A DNA stretch of 64,000 bases from Alphaproteobacteria bacterium (GCA_016792565.1 JAEUMK010000104.1:54001-118000), one strand, 5' to 3'. Numbered from the stretch's first letter, positions 1-8,964 are shown. The notes: generated from the sequence alone by a model not told the origin. A program made the numbers and translations.

Positions 1-148
1 CCGCGCCCGCGTCGATCAGCTGCTGGATGCGGGCGCGCGACAGTTCGGCGCCCGCGCCGCGCACCAGCACCCGGTCGAGGCGGTCGCCGGCATCGCCGGG
101 CTGGCCGGTGACGGCCAGGATGCGGTCTTGAGGATCAGGAGAGGTCAT
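1..148 (-). CDS. RluA-family 23S rRNA pseudouridine synthase, N-terminal fragment
   Basis: The gene is cut by the window edge; only about 49 N-terminal residues are visible. They hold the start of an S4 RNA-binding domain, with the pattern RLDRVLVRG then LSRARIQQLIDAG, which is typical of RluA/RluD enzymes that convert uridines to pseudouridine in 23S rRNA. The catalytic domain lies outside the window. The ATG is the reverse complement of bases 146-148 and shares the tetranucleotide CATG with the start of the divergent gene, so each gene's upstream signals lie inside the other's coding region. The family is an inference from the S4 pattern alone. Confidence 0.7.
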   Translation of the reverse strand, partial: MTSPDPQDRILAVTGQPGDAGDRLDRVLVRGAGAELSRARIQQLIDAGA

Positions 149-572
149 GAGCAACCCTGCCGATACGCCGAACGGGGCGACGCCTCAAGCGGCGCCGCAG
201 CCCGCCCCCCGCGGGGTCGTGCTGCTGGTCTATGCGATGGGCGGGGCGATCCTGGTGATGGTGGCGCTGCTGATCCTCGGCCTGTCGCTCGGCTGGCACA
301 AGAAGGGCGGCGAGGCGCCGGCCGCCGCCGATCCGACGGCGCCCCTGGCGGCGGCTTCCGCCCCGGCCGAGGCGCCGGGCGGGGCGGTCGTGCCGCTGGA
401 GGTCGAGACGGCGGCGGAATCGCGGCTCTACACCATCGCCGGCAGCGGCGACCGGGTGGCGCTGCATGTCGCCGCCCCGACCGGGGACGAGATCATCGTC
501 ATCGATACGGCGGCGAACCGGGTGATCTCGCGCATCCTGCTGAAACCCAAGGGCGGGCCGGGGCCGCGCTGA
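147..572 (+). CDS. Small single-pass membrane protein of unknown function
   Basis: The gene encodes 141 residues. A proline- and alanine-rich N-terminus of about 22 residues precedes one strong transmembrane helix (about residues 24-47). A low-complexity A/P linker follows, then a C-terminal domain of about 60 residues with beta-strand character (SRLYTIAGSGDRVALHV, then DEIIVIDTAANRVISRI). The topology suggests a short cytoplasmic tail and a periplasmic domain. An AGGAG motif sits a few bases before the ATG. The start codon overlaps that of the divergent pseudouridine synthase gene. I do not recognise the family. The domain could be a stripped-down beta-propeller-like blade, but that is a guess. 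Confidence 0.75.
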   Translation: MSNPADTPNGATPQAAPQPAPRGVVLLVYAMGGAILVMVALLILGLSLGWHKKGGEAPAAADPTAPLAAASAPAEAPGGAVVPLEVETAAESRLYTIAGSGDRVALHVAAPTGDEIIVIDTAANRVISRILLKPKGGPGPR

Positions 573-622
573 GGCCGCTTGATCCGGACGGCCGCCTTCT
601 CTATAGACGCGCCTTCCGGCAG

Positions 623-697
623 GGGGCCTTCGTCTATCGGTTAGGACGGCAGCCTCTCACGTTGCAAAGACGGGTTCGATTCCCGTAGGCCCCGCCA
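623..697 (+). tRNA. tRNA-Glu (anticodon CTC)
   Basis: A full cloverleaf can be folded. The acceptor stem GGGGCCT (623-629) pairs with AGGCCCC (687-693), followed by discriminator G and an encoded CCA (695-697). The anticodon stem GCAGC/GTTGC encloses the loop CTCTCAC with anticodon CTC at 656-658, which reads GAG. The T stem ACGGG/CCCGT encloses TTCGATT. The gene stands alone between two protein genes. Confidence 0.95.
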
Positions 698-821
698 ACT
701 CTCCCCATTCCATCTCGCGTCTTAAATCCGCCGCAACCCGGCGATTGCCTTCGCCCGGCGAAGTGCGGTTCCATGGAACCGCGCCCGCGCCCGGGCGTTG
801 TTGGCGGCACAGGAGACCCTC

Positions 822-1685
822 ATGAAGACCCATCTGTTCTGCGCGACGCTCTCGGCGGCCCTGCTGCTCGCGCCCGCCGCCTTCGCCGCCTCCGCCGATC
901 TGGAAGGCACCTGGGACAACGAGCGGCCGGCGCCGGGCGGGCTTGCCGAATTCGATCTCACCTTCGAAGGCTCGACCTTCAGCGTGCGCGCCGCGGCGAC
1001 CTGTTCGCCGCGCCCCTGCGACCTCGGCACGGCGACCGGCTTCTCGCTGCTGCCGCCGGGACGGCGCAACATCTCGCGCGACGTGATCGGCGTCTCCGCC
1101 GGCTTCGAGGGCGGCGACGCCTCGCGCCAGGTGATCGCGACGGTCGCCGGCCGCAACCGGCTGCAGATCGTCATGATCCAGAGCTATCGCGACGGCCGCC
1201 CGGCGGCCATCACCACCGAGACCTTCCGCCGGGCCGACCGCGCCGACGTCGTGGCGGCCGAGTGCGTGGCGGCCGGCCGGCTGCGCATCCGCTATGACGG
1301 CGGCGAATGGACCATCGCGGGCGATCCCGGAACGCTCGCGGCCTTCGACTCGCCCGAGGAAGCGGGCCTCGCGCGCTACCTGTTGCAGGCGCAGGGGCTC
1401 ACCACCTATTGCGCGATTCCGGACGGCGGCTTCTCCTACTGGACCAAGGCGGACGGCAGCCTGCCGCGCGGCGCGGTGGTGGGCGAATACTGCGCGGCGC
1501 TGGGGGCGATCTCGGTGCGGCGGCAGGGGCGGATGTGGCAGGTGCAGAGCGGCCGCAGCGTGCTCTATCAGTCGGAGGACCGGGCGGTCGCCGACGCCAT
1601 CGCCGCCACGCTGCTCGACACGCGCGCCGCCGCCCAGTGCTACGTCGGCGTGCCGGGGCGCGGCCTGACCTATTTCAGGCGCTGA
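822..1685 (+). CDS. Secreted protein with a C-terminal tandem repeat, unknown function
   Basis: The ATG at 822 follows AGGAG at 811-815 and begins a clear signal peptide (hydrophobic LSAALLLAPAAFA, cleavage likely after about residue 20); an upstream in-frame TTG would hide it. The mature protein is about 265 residues. Its N-terminal half starts LEGTWDNE, reminiscent of small beta-barrel proteins. The C-terminal half contains two related units of about 65 residues. Each opens with a cysteine, has a central G-x-x-W, a segment resembling FDSPEEA, then a cysteine and an aromatic-rich end (FSYW, LTYF). I know of no function. The even cysteine content suggests periplasmic disulfides. The 124-bp upstream region shows no clear operator. 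Confidence 0.75.
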   Translation: MKTHLFCATLSAALLLAPAAFAASADLEGTWDNERPAPGGLAEFDLTFEGSTFSVRAAATCSPRPCDLGTATGFSLLPPGRRNISRDVIGVSAGFEGGDASRQVIATVAGRNRLQIVMIQSYRDGRPAAITTETFRRADRADVVAAECVAAGRLRIRYDGGEWTIAGDPGTLAAFDSPEEAGLARYLLQAQGLTTYCAIPDGGFSYWTKADGSLPRGAVVGEYCAALGAISVRRQGRMWQVQSGRSVLYQSEDRAVADAIAATLLDTRAAAQCYVGVPGRGLTYFRR

Positions 1686-1698
1686 GGTCGGCCCTCGC

Positions 1699-4209
1699 CT
1701 AGTCCTGCTCGCCCGGGCGCTTGGCGCGGGTGGTGGGGGCGGCGGCGAGGGGGTCGTCGGGCCAGCGGTGCTTGGGGTAGCGGCCCTTCAGGTCCTTCTT
1801 CACCTCGGCATAGGAGCCCTTCCAGAAGCCGGCGAGGTCGCGCGTCACCTGCACCGGGCGGCGGGCGGGCGAGAGCAGGTGCAGCGTCACCGGCAGGCGG
1901 CCGCGGGCGATCGCCGGGGTCGTCGCGAGGCCGAACATCTCCTGTAGACGCACCGCCAGCACCGGCTCGCCCGAGGCATAGTCGAGCGCGTGGCGCGCGC
2001 CGGTCGGCACCGTCATGTGGGTCGGGGCCTCGGCGTCGAGGCGGCGGACATTCTCCCAGCCGAGGCGGGCGTCGAGCGCCGCCCTGAGGTCCACGCGGGC
2101 GAGCTGCGCGGCGCGGCCGGCGCCGCCGAGGAAAGGTCCCAGCCAGTCGTCCAGCCCGGCCATGAGCGCCGCGTCCGACATGTCGGGGATCGTGGAGGCC
2201 TCGCCATCGAGACGGCGCAGCAGCGCGGCGCGGTGCTGAAGCTGGCGCAGATCGTCCGTCCACGGAAGTTTCGCAAGACCGAGCGCGCGCACGCCGTCGA
2301 GCATCGCCGCGGCGACGGCCTCGGGCGCGGCGTCGAGACGGCGTTCCTCCAGCACCAGCGCGCCGAGGCGGCGGAGGCGGCGGGCGGCGACGGCCTCGGT
2401 GCGCGCGTCCCACGCGACTTCCTCGACGGATTCGATCTGACCGGCGAAGAGGCGCTCGATCGCGGCGAGATCGATGGGCGCGGCGAGAAAGACGCGGGCG
2501 TTCTCCGCCCCCTGGTCGAGCGTCGCCACGGCGAGGAAATCCTCGCCGGCGAGCGCGTCGGTTTCGGCGATGAGCGCGCCGCGTCCGTTGCGCAGACGGA
2601 ACGCGCCGCGCGGGCCGCGCCGCTGGGCGAGGCGGTCGGGCCAGGCGAGGGCGGCGAGCGGACCCGCCTCGGAGGCCTCGATCCCGCCGGGGGCGAGCCT
2701 TGCCTGACGCGCCCATTGGCGGGCGTTCTCGCGGGCTCTCGCGAGCGCGCCGCGTTCGACATGCGCGCCGGGCGGGGCGGCGTCGCCGGCGAAGACGTGG
2801 AGGCGGGCGCGCAGATCGGCGTCGGGGCGGTCGCGGTCGAAGCGCAGCACGTCGCGCTCGGAGATAAGGCCGGCGAGGGCGGCGGCGGTGCGGCCCATGC
2901 CGAGCGCCTCGCCCTTCAGCATCATGTGCGCGAGGCGCGGGTGCAGGCCGAGCGCGTTGAGGGCGCGGCCATGGGCGGTGATGCGGCGGGCGGCGTCGAG
3001 GGCTTCCAGCTCGATCAGCAGGTCGAGCGCCTGGGCGTAGGCGGCGGCGGGCGGGCGGTCGAGCAGGGCATAGGCGGCAGGGTCGGCGTCGCCCCAGGCG
3101 GCGAGTTCCAGCGCCAGCGGCGCGAGATCGGCCGAGGCGATCTCCGGCGGCGCAAAAGGCGCAAGCGCGCGATGCTGTTCCTCGCTCCAGAGGCGGTAGC
3201 AGGTGCCCGGCGCGATGCGCCCGGCCCGGCCCCTGCGCTGGTCGGCCGAGGCGAGCGCGAGGCGTTGCGTCACCAGCCGCGTCATGCCGGTGGCCGGATC
3301 GAAGCGCGGCTGGCGGGCGAGGCCGCTGTCCACCACGACGCGGACATCGGGAATGGTGAGGCTGGTCTCGGCGATGGCGGTGGCGAGGACGACGCGGCGC
3401 AGGCCCGGCGGCGCGGGGGCGATGGCGGCGGCCTGCGCCTCGGCCGGCAGATTGCCGTAGAGCGGCGCGACCATGACGCCGGGCGGCAGGCCGGCGTCGA
3501 GGAGGTTGCGTTCGGCGCGGCGGATCTCGGCCTCGCCGGGCAGGAAGGCGAGGATGCCGCCCTCGCGCTCGCGCAGGGCCCGGCGGATGGCCGCGGCGAC
3601 GGCGGCCGCCGCGTCGCGGGGATCGGCGGGCGGGGCGTAGATCGTCTCGACCGGGAATTGCCGCCCCTCGGAGCGGATGACCGGCGCGCCGCCGAGCAGC
3701 GCCGCGACGCGGCCGCCGTCGAGCGTCGCCGACATGACGAGGAGGCGCAGGTCCGGGTTCAGCGCGCCTTGCGTTTCGAGGGCGAGCGCCAGGCCGAGAT
3801 CGGCGTCGAGGCTGCGTTCGTGGAACTCGTCGAAGATGACGAGGCCGATTCCGGCGAGGGCCGGGTCGTGCTGCAGGCGGCGGGTAAGCAGGGCCTCGGT
3901 CAGAACCTCGATGCGGGTGGCCGCCGAGACCTTCACGTCCTGGCGGACGCGGTAGCCGACCGTGCGGCCGACCTCCTCGCTGAGGAGGCTCGCCATGCGC
4001 TGCGCGGCGGCCCGGGCGGCGATGCGGCGCGGTTCGAGCATCACGATGGTGCGGCCGGCGAGCCAGGGCTCGTCGAGGAGCGCGAGCGGCACGAGGGTCG
4101 TCTTGCCGGCCCCGGGCGGGGCTTCCAGGACCGCGGCGCGGCCGGCCGCCAGCGCCGATTTCAGCGCCGGGAGCGCCTCGCGGACGGGCAGGTCCTCCCC
4201 TTGCGTCAT
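1699..4209 (-). CDS. hrpB: ATP-dependent RNA helicase HrpB
   Basis: This 836-residue protein is a DEAH/RHA-type superfamily 2 helicase, close to the usual HrpB length of about 820. Motif I is GAGKT at residues 33-37, the Walker B region reads DEFHERSL (the HrpB-type variant of DEAH), and the arginine-rich motif VI reads QRRGRAGR. The C-terminal HrpB-specific region is present. The ATG at 4209 is preferred because the protein then begins directly at the helicase domain, but an ATG 30 bases upstream is possible. HrpB is a cytosolic helicase whose substrate is poorly defined. It lies back to back with secF, about 80 bases away. Confidence 0.93.
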   Translation of the reverse strand: MTQGEDLPVREALPALKSALAAGRAAVLEAPPGAGKTTLVPLALLDEPWLAGRTIVMLEPRRIAARAAAQRMASLLSEEVGRTVGYRVRQDVKVSAATRIEVLTEALLTRRLQHDPALAGIGLVIFDEFHERSLDADLGLALALETQGALNPDLRLLVMSATLDGGRVAALLGGAPVIRSEGRQFPVETIYAPPADPRDAAAAVAAAIRRALREREGGILAFLPGEAEIRRAERNLLDAGLPPGVMVAPLYGNLPAEAQAAAIAPAPPGLRRVVLATAIAETSLTIPDVRVVVDSGLARQPRFDPATGMTRLVTQRLALASADQRRGRAGRIAPGTCYRLWSEEQHRALAPFAPPEIASADLAPLALELAAWGDADPAAYALLDRPPAAAYAQALDLLIELEALDAARRITAHGRALNALGLHPRLAHMMLKGEALGMGRTAAALAGLISERDVLRFDRDRPDADLRARLHVFAGDAAPPGAHVERGALARARENARQWARQARLAPGGIEASEAGPLAALAWPDRLAQRRGPRGAFRLRNGRGALIAETDALAGEDFLAVATLDQGAENARVFLAAPIDLAAIERLFAGQIESVEEVAWDARTEAVAARRLRRLGALVLEERRLDAAPEAVAAAMLDGVRALGLAKLPWTDDLRQLQHRAALLRRLDGEASTIPDMSDAALMAGLDDWLGPFLGGAGRAAQLARVDLRAALDARLGWENVRRLDAEAPTHMTVPTGARHALDYASGEPVLAVRLQEMFGLATTPAIARGRLPVTLHLLSPARRPVQVTRDLAGFWKGSYAEVKKDLKGRYPKHRWPDDPLAAAPTTRAKRPGEQD

Positions 4210-4287
4210 GCCGGCCCTTGCGCGCCCCCCCGCCGTCATCTATCCCGAGCGCCCCATTCCGGCCATGGCCAGAGCGACCCGACCCGC

Positions 4288-5223
4288 ATGCGTCTTCTGC
4301 ACATCGTCCCGAAGAATACCAAGATCGATTTCGTCGGTCTGCGCTGGATCGGCTTCGCGATCACCGGCCTGTCGATGCTGGTCACCGTGGCGGCGCTGAG
4401 CCTGATGGGCTTCAACCTGGGCATCGACTTCACCGGCGGCGTGGTCATCGAGGCGCACAAGACGGACGGCGAGGTGCAGTTCGATTCGATGCGCGACGAG
4501 CTGACCGGCATGGGCTTCGGCGAGGTCGCGCTGCAGGAATTCGGCAGCGCCTCCGACGTCCTCATCCGGGTCAAGCCGAGCGCCGAGCGCGAGGGCCAGG
4601 AGCAGCAGATCGTCGCCGAGATCAAGGACAAGCTCGGCGCGTCCTACGAGTTCCGCAAGGTGGAGTCGGTCGGCCCGAAGATCTCGGACGAACTGTTCAC
4701 CAACGGCGTGATCGCCTGCCTCCTGTCGGTGCTGATGATCGCGCTCTATGTCGCGTTCCGCTTCGAGTGGCAGTTCGGCGTGGCGGCCTTCGTCGCGACC
4801 TTCCACGACGTGCTGATCACGGCAGGCCTGTTCTCGCTGACGCAGATGGACTTCAACCTGGCGTCCGTCGCCGCGCTGCTGACGCTGGCCGGCTATTCGA
4901 TCAACGATACCGTCGTCATCTTCGACCGCATCCGCGAGAACCGGCGCAAGTACAAGAAGATGCCGCTGGGCGAACTGATCAACCTGTCGACCAACCAGAC
5001 TTTGTCGCGCACCGTGATGACCTCGGTCTGCACCGCGATCTCGGTCATCCCGCTGGTGATCTTCGGCGGCGATGCGCTGTTCGGCTTCTCGGTGGCGATC
5101 CTCTTCGGGATCGTGGTCGGCACCTATTCGTCGATCTACGTCGCCTCGGCACTGCTGCTCTACATGCCGGCGATCGGCGCGATGGAGCCGGCCGCGGCGC
5201 GGGCGGCCGACGCGCGGCCCTGA
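4288..5223 (+). CDS. secF: Protein translocase subunit SecF
   Basis: The 311-residue product has the SecF layout: a first membrane helix (about residues 22-44), the conserved GIDFTGG, a periplasmic domain, then five more helices including the block AGYSINDTVVIFDRIREN. SecF works with SecD in the inner membrane to use the proton gradient for late steps of protein export. secD and yajC are normally directly upstream, but here the upstream neighbour is hrpB on the opposite strand, so secF is separated from secD. The ATG has only a weak ribosome binding site. The gene converges on eipA with a 4-base gap. Confidence 0.95.
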   Translation: MRLLHIVPKNTKIDFVGLRWIGFAITGLSMLVTVAALSLMGFNLGIDFTGGVVIEAHKTDGEVQFDSMRDELTGMGFGEVALQEFGSASDVLIRVKPSAEREGQEQQIVAEIKDKLGASYEFRKVESVGPKISDELFTNGVIACLLSVLMIALYVAFRFEWQFGVAAFVATFHDVLITAGLFSLTQMDFNLASVAALLTLAGYSINDTVVIFDRIRENRRKYKKMPLGELINLSTNQTLSRTVMTSVCTAISVIPLVIFGGDALFGFSVAILFGIVVGTYSSIYVASALLLYMPAIGAMEPAAARAADARP

Positions 5224-5227
5224 AGGC

Positions 5228-5863
5228 TCAGAGCGGCACCCACTCGCGCTCGCGCGTGATATTGACGTAGCCGATATTGACGCCGGCCCTGGCGCCGACC
5301 CCGGTGCGCATCGGGGCCAGCGTCACCTCGCCGGCGCGCAGATAGTTCACCCCGATGCCGGCGATGAAGTAATAGCTGCCCTCGGCGCCGGGGAAGCGCC
5401 GGAAGAGCTCGTCGAGACTGCCGAGGTTGTAGACGAGCGTGAAGCACTTGGAGGCGTTGGCGCCGACATCGAAGCCGACCGAGGGTCCGGTCCAGAAGAC
5501 CTGGAGCGGGTCCTTGTTGCGGCGATAGAGCCAGCCCTCGCCGTAGCGCAGGCCGACCGCGACGGCGAGCGCCGCTTCCTCGCCCGCGATATAGGCATTG
5601 GGCCGGCCGAGGTCGCCGAACACGCGCTCCACCACTTCGGCCGCGCCCTGGGAGGTGACGCCGAAGAAATTCTCGACCGCGCCGGTGATCTCCTCCTGGC
5701 GGTATTGGTCGGTGACCGGCTCGTCGGCCGGGTAGCCCGAGCGGCCGTCGCGCGTGTCGACCTCGCGCCCCGTCGAGGACGAGGTGCAGGCGGCGGCGGC
5801 GAGGGCCGCAACGCCAGTCAGAACGCTGCGGCGGGAGGTCAGGCGGCGGATCAGATCGTCCAT
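5228..5863 (-). CDS. eipA: EipA-like envelope integrity protein (DUF1134)
   Basis: The 211-residue product matches the DUF1134 family, found mainly in Alphaproteobacteria; the Brucella member EipA is a periplasmic protein needed for envelope integrity. The N-terminus has a twin-arginine-like SRRSVLTG followed by a short hydrophobic stretch ending LAAAACTS, which could be a Tat signal or an imperfect lipobox. The core contains the family's EEAALAVAVGLRYGEG and FWTGPSVGFDVGANASK segments. The ATG at 5863 follows GGAAGAGA; an ATG 60 bases upstream would place about 20 residues before the signal. It shares a 158-bp divergent promoter region with the SPFH gene. Confidence 0.88.
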   Translation of the reverse strand: MDDLIRRLTSRRSVLTGVAALAAAACTSSSTGREVDTRDGRSGYPADEPVTDQYRQEEITGAVENFFGVTSQGAAEVVERVFGDLGRPNAYIAGEEAALAVAVGLRYGEGWLYRRNKDPLQVFWTGPSVGFDVGANASKCFTLVYNLGSLDELFRRFPGAEGSYYFIAGIGVNYLRAGEVTLAPMRTGVGARAGVNIGYVNITREREWVPL

Positions 5864-6021
5864 TGGTCTCTTCCGTTCGAATCGAAGCGCCCCGCAAGGC
5901 CCATACTCTAGCGGGAAATCCAAGGCTTCTCACAGCCCTCGTTTGGGCGCATTTTGCCACTTCGATGCGACGCGGCGCCCGGCGGCGGTCGCCGGCGAAA
6001 CTCGGCTCGGGAGGGTTGTTC

Positions 6022-7032
6022 GTGGAAGACGAATATATTTTCTACATCGTACTGGCGGTGCTGGCGCTGATCGTCGTTTTCAGCTTCGTGAAGACCGTGC
6101 CGCAGGGCCAGGAATGGACCGTCGAGCGCTTCGGCCGCTACACCCGCACGCTGCAGCCCGGCCTCAACCTGATCGTTCCCATCTACGACCGCGTCGGCCA
6201 GAAGCTGACAATGATGGAGCAGGTGCTGGAAATCCCGCGCCAGGACGTCATCACCAAGGACAACGCCATGGTGACGACGGACGGCATCGCCTTCTACCAG
6301 GTGATCGACGCGGCCCGCGCCGCCTACGAGGTCAAGGACCTGCAGCGCGCCGTCGCCAACCTGACGCTGACCAATATCCGCACGGTGATCGGCTCGATGG
6401 ATCTCGACGAGGTTCTGTCGAAGCGCGACGAGATCAACGAGCGGCTGCTGCGCATCATGGACGCCGCAACGGGTCCGTGGGGCATCAAGATCATGCGCAT
6501 CGAGATCAAGGACCTGACGCCGCCGTCGGACATCACGGACTCGATGGCCCGCCAGATGAAGGCCGAGCGCGAACGCCGCGCCGAGGTCATCACGGCGGAA
6601 GGCGAGAAGCAGGCCGCGGTGCTGCGCGCCGAAGGCCAGAAGCAGGCGCAGATCCTGGAGGCCGAAGGACGCCGCGAAGCCGCCTTCCGCGACGCCGAGG
6701 CGCGCGAGCGCTCGGCCGAGGCCGAGGCGAAGGCGACCGAGATGGTGTCGGCGGCGATCGCGGCCGGCGACGTGCAGGCGATCAACTACTTCATCGCGCA
6801 GAAATACGTCGAGGCGTTCAAGGCGCTGGCGATGGCGCCGAACCAGAAATTCGTGGTCGTGCCGGCCGAGATGTCGGGCCTGCTCGGCTCGATCGCCGGG
6901 ATCGGTGAGCTGGCGAAGTCGGCGCTGGGCGGCGGCGATACGCCCTCGCCCACGCCGCCGGGGCGCGGCGGCCAGCGCGGCCGCGTCCAGTGGGCGTCGG
7001 GCGAGAGCGGCGGCAGCGTACCGAGCACGTGA
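6022..7032 (+). CDS. SPFH/stomatin-family membrane protein (QmcA-like)
   Basis: The 336-residue product starts at a GTG preceded by GGGAGG with 7-base spacing. It has one N-terminal membrane helix (about residues 6-22), a prohibitin-like SPFH domain with VPQGQEWTVERFGRYTRTL and IPRQDVITKDNAMVTTDG, and a long charged coiled coil rich in A, E and R. A flexible tail containing TPSPTPPGRGG follows. Such slipin/QmcA proteins form large oligomers on the inner membrane and are encoded with NfeD partners, as here (13-base gap). Together they are thought to organise membrane microdomains or support membrane proteases. The exact role in this organism is inference. Confidence 0.92.
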   Translation: MEDEYIFYIVLAVLALIVVFSFVKTVPQGQEWTVERFGRYTRTLQPGLNLIVPIYDRVGQKLTMMEQVLEIPRQDVITKDNAMVTTDGIAFYQVIDAARAAYEVKDLQRAVANLTLTNIRTVIGSMDLDEVLSKRDEINERLLRIMDAATGPWGIKIMRIEIKDLTPPSDITDSMARQMKAERERRAEVITAEGEKQAAVLRAEGQKQAQILEAEGRREAAFRDAEARERSAEAEAKATEMVSAAIAAGDVQAINYFIAQKYVEAFKALAMAPNQKFVVVPAEMSGLLGSIAGIGELAKSALGGGDTPSPTPPGRGGQRGRVQWASGESGGSVPST

Positions 7033-7045
7033 GGGGCATCCCGCA

Positions 7046-7510
7046 ATGGACCAGCTGACCGACTTCCTCGGCGCGATGACCTACTGGCACTGGTTCGCAC
7101 TCGGCGCCGTGCTGCTGATCGTCGAGATCCTGACGCCGACCTTCTTCTTCGTCTGGTTCGGCATCGCCGCCGTGCTGGTCGGGCTGCTGCACCTGGCGAT
7201 GCCCGGTCTCTCGTGGCAGATCAGCCTGACGGTGTTCGGGGCGCTCTCGATCGTCTCCACCGTCGTCTGGCACGCCTTCTACAAGAAGAACGGCGGGCCG
7301 ACGCCGGACAGCGACCTCAACCAGCGGGCGCGGCGCTATCTGGGCCGCCGGGCGGTGGTCGCCGAGGGCTTCCGCAACGGCCGCGGCCCGATCCTGCTCG
7401 ACGACACGCGCTGGCAGGCGGTGAGCGAGGGCGAGGCCGACCTCGCGCCCGGCGCCTCGGTCGAGATCGTCGGCGCGGACGGCGCGACGCTGCGCGTCCG
7501 GGCGATCTGA
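7046..7510 (+). CDS. NfeD-family membrane protein
   Basis: The 154-residue protein has two or three membrane helices (about residues 11-70) with the block YWHWFALGAVLLIVEILTP, then a cytoplasmic OB-fold NfeD domain from about residue 90 to the end (RRYLGRRAVVAEGF, IVGADGATLRVR). It is the short NfeD type, without the serine-protease domain of long NfeD proteins. It pairs with the upstream SPFH gene in what is clearly one transcription unit and probably binds the SPFH oligomer. Confidence 0.9.
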   Translation: MDQLTDFLGAMTYWHWFALGAVLLIVEILTPTFFFVWFGIAAVLVGLLHLAMPGLSWQISLTVFGALSIVSTVVWHAFYKKNGGPTPDSDLNQRARRYLGRRAVVAEGFRNGRGPILLDDTRWQAVSEGEADLAPGASVEIVGADGATLRVRAI

Positions 7511-7513
7511 GGG

Positions 7514-7756
7514 GTGGGCCGGGCCGCGCTGCTCCTCGCCATGGCCGTCCTGCTGGGCGGCGCGGGGATCTGGGCGGGCTGGGTCTGGGTCAGCCTCGGC
7601 GATGCCGAGATCAGCGGCCACGGCATCGCGGCGCTGGTGCTGGGCGTCGTCTTTTCGCTGATCGTCGGCTGCGGGCTGATGGCGCTGGTCTTCTTCTCGT
7701 CGCGGCGCGGCTATGACGAACGCGTCGATCACGGCCAGGACGGGCCGCCGGTCTAG
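7514..7756 (+). CDS. Small two-helix membrane protein
   Basis: The gene encodes 80 residues starting at a GTG three bases after the nfeD stop. Two hydrophobic helices (about residues 5-25 and 38-62) are joined by a short polar loop, followed by the charged tail RRGYDERVDHGQDG. Tight spacing places it in the SPFH-NfeD operon. I do not recognise a family. Co-transcription suggests a membrane-microdomain role, but nothing in the sequence proves it. Confidence 0.65.
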   Translation: MGRAALLLAMAVLLGGAGIWAGWVWVSLGDAEISGHGIAALVLGVVFSLIVGCGLMALVFFSSRRGYDERVDHGQDGPPV

Positions 7757-7773
7757 GGGCCGGCGACGGGGGG

Positions 7774-8865
7774 ATGACGCCGGTGCGCATCGGGCTGCTC
7801 AACTATGCCGACGTGCTGAATTTCGGCGACGTCCTCTTTCCTCTCCTCGCCGAGAGGGAACTGCAGGCGCGGCTGCCGAAGGCGTCGTTCGCGTTCATTT
7901 CACCGAGCGGCGCGGAGGTCGCGGGGCGCAAGGCGGTGCGCTACGACCGGGCGATGCTGGAGGACCATGACGCGCTGCTGATGTGCGGTGGCGAGATCGT
8001 CCACCGCTTCGACGCCATGCTGAGCGGCATCTACGAGCGCTTCGGCCTTGGCGCGATCGCGCAGCCGACCGATCTGGTGTTCGGGTGGACGCGGACGCCG
8101 GGTCCCTTCAAGGCCTGGGTGGGGCTTGGCGTCCCTGCGCCGACGCCGGAGGCCGGAGCGGCGATCGGCGCGGCGCTGCCGGGCCTCGATTTCGTGGCGG
8201 CCCGGGGCTCGCGCTCGCGCGCGCGACTCGAGGCCTGCGGCGCGGCCGGCGGGTCCGTCAGGCAGTGCCGGGATATCGGCTGGCTGTTCCCCCGCCTGCT
8301 GCGCGGCCGCCCGGCGCCGCCCCCGCCGGCCGGCGGCAAACCCTACCTCGCGGTCCAGGCCTTCACGATTCCCGACCCCGACGCCCTGGCGCGCCGGCTG
8401 GAGGCCGTCGCCGGGCGACTGGGCGTCGCAATCGTGCTCGTGCCGCTGACGACCTGCTGGGCGGACGAGGCGAGCCTCGAGCGCCTGCGCCAGGCCTCCG
8501 GCGGCGCCTTCGCCGTGGTCGACTACCGCATGGATGTCCTGGACAAGCTGGCGATTCTCGGCGGGGCGGCCGGCTATATCGGCCAGAGCATGCATGGCTT
8601 CATCGGCGCGGCCGCCCAAGGCCGTCCGGCCGGCATCTGGGCCGCCGACGGCGACGACAAGTTCGCTGAGCTGCTGGGCGATGCCGGGCTGGGCGACCTG
8701 AGGACGGGCGATGCAGCCGGGATCGAGCGCCTCGCCGGCCAGATCTTTGCGGCGGGCGGCGCAAGGTTCCTCGCCGCGGCGGCGGAGGCCGAGGCGAACG
8801 TCGATGCCCTGTTCGACGCGCTGGCCGCCGCGATCGCGTCTCATGGGCCCCGACGACATGGCTAG
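7774..8865 (+). CDS. Polysaccharide pyruvyl transferase family protein
   Basis: The 363-residue product fits the polysaccharide pyruvyl transferase fold. The N-terminal LLNYADVLNFGDVLFPLL corresponds to the family's N-x-GD start. A mid-protein ARGSRSRARLEACG resembles the family's R-x-x-x-S region. Near the C-terminus GQSMHGFIGAAAQG matches the conserved S-x-H-x-x-I-x-A motif. Members add ketal-linked pyruvate from phosphoenolpyruvate to glycans. No glycosyltransferase or export genes are adjacent, so the acceptor is unknown. It begins 17 bases after the small membrane gene and may belong to that operon. Confidence 0.8.
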   Translation: MTPVRIGLLNYADVLNFGDVLFPLLAERELQARLPKASFAFISPSGAEVAGRKAVRYDRAMLEDHDALLMCGGEIVHRFDAMLSGIYERFGLGAIAQPTDLVFGWTRTPGPFKAWVGLGVPAPTPEAGAAIGAALPGLDFVAARGSRSRARLEACGAAGGSVRQCRDIGWLFPRLLRGRPAPPPPAGGKPYLAVQAFTIPDPDALARRLEAVAGRLGVAIVLVPLTTCWADEASLERLRQASGGAFAVVDYRMDVLDKLAILGGAAGYIGQSMHGFIGAAAQGRPAGIWAADGDDKFAELLGDAGLGDLRTGDAAGIERLAGQIFAAGGARFLAAAAEAEANVDALFDALAAAIASHGPRRHG

Positions 8866-8964
8866 TGCAGTCCTGCGTGTGCGGGCTACACTCCGCATCC
8901 CAAGGGCGGTCGGGGCGGCGCGGCGACAAGCGGCGCCTGCGGCGACGGGAAGGTGAGCGTTCGG

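Noticed and set aside
1990..4287. Long open frame upstream of and in frame with secF
   Set aside because: It is antisense to hrpB, which has complete helicase motifs; its translation is low-complexity E/R/A/G typical of a GC-rich shadow frame.
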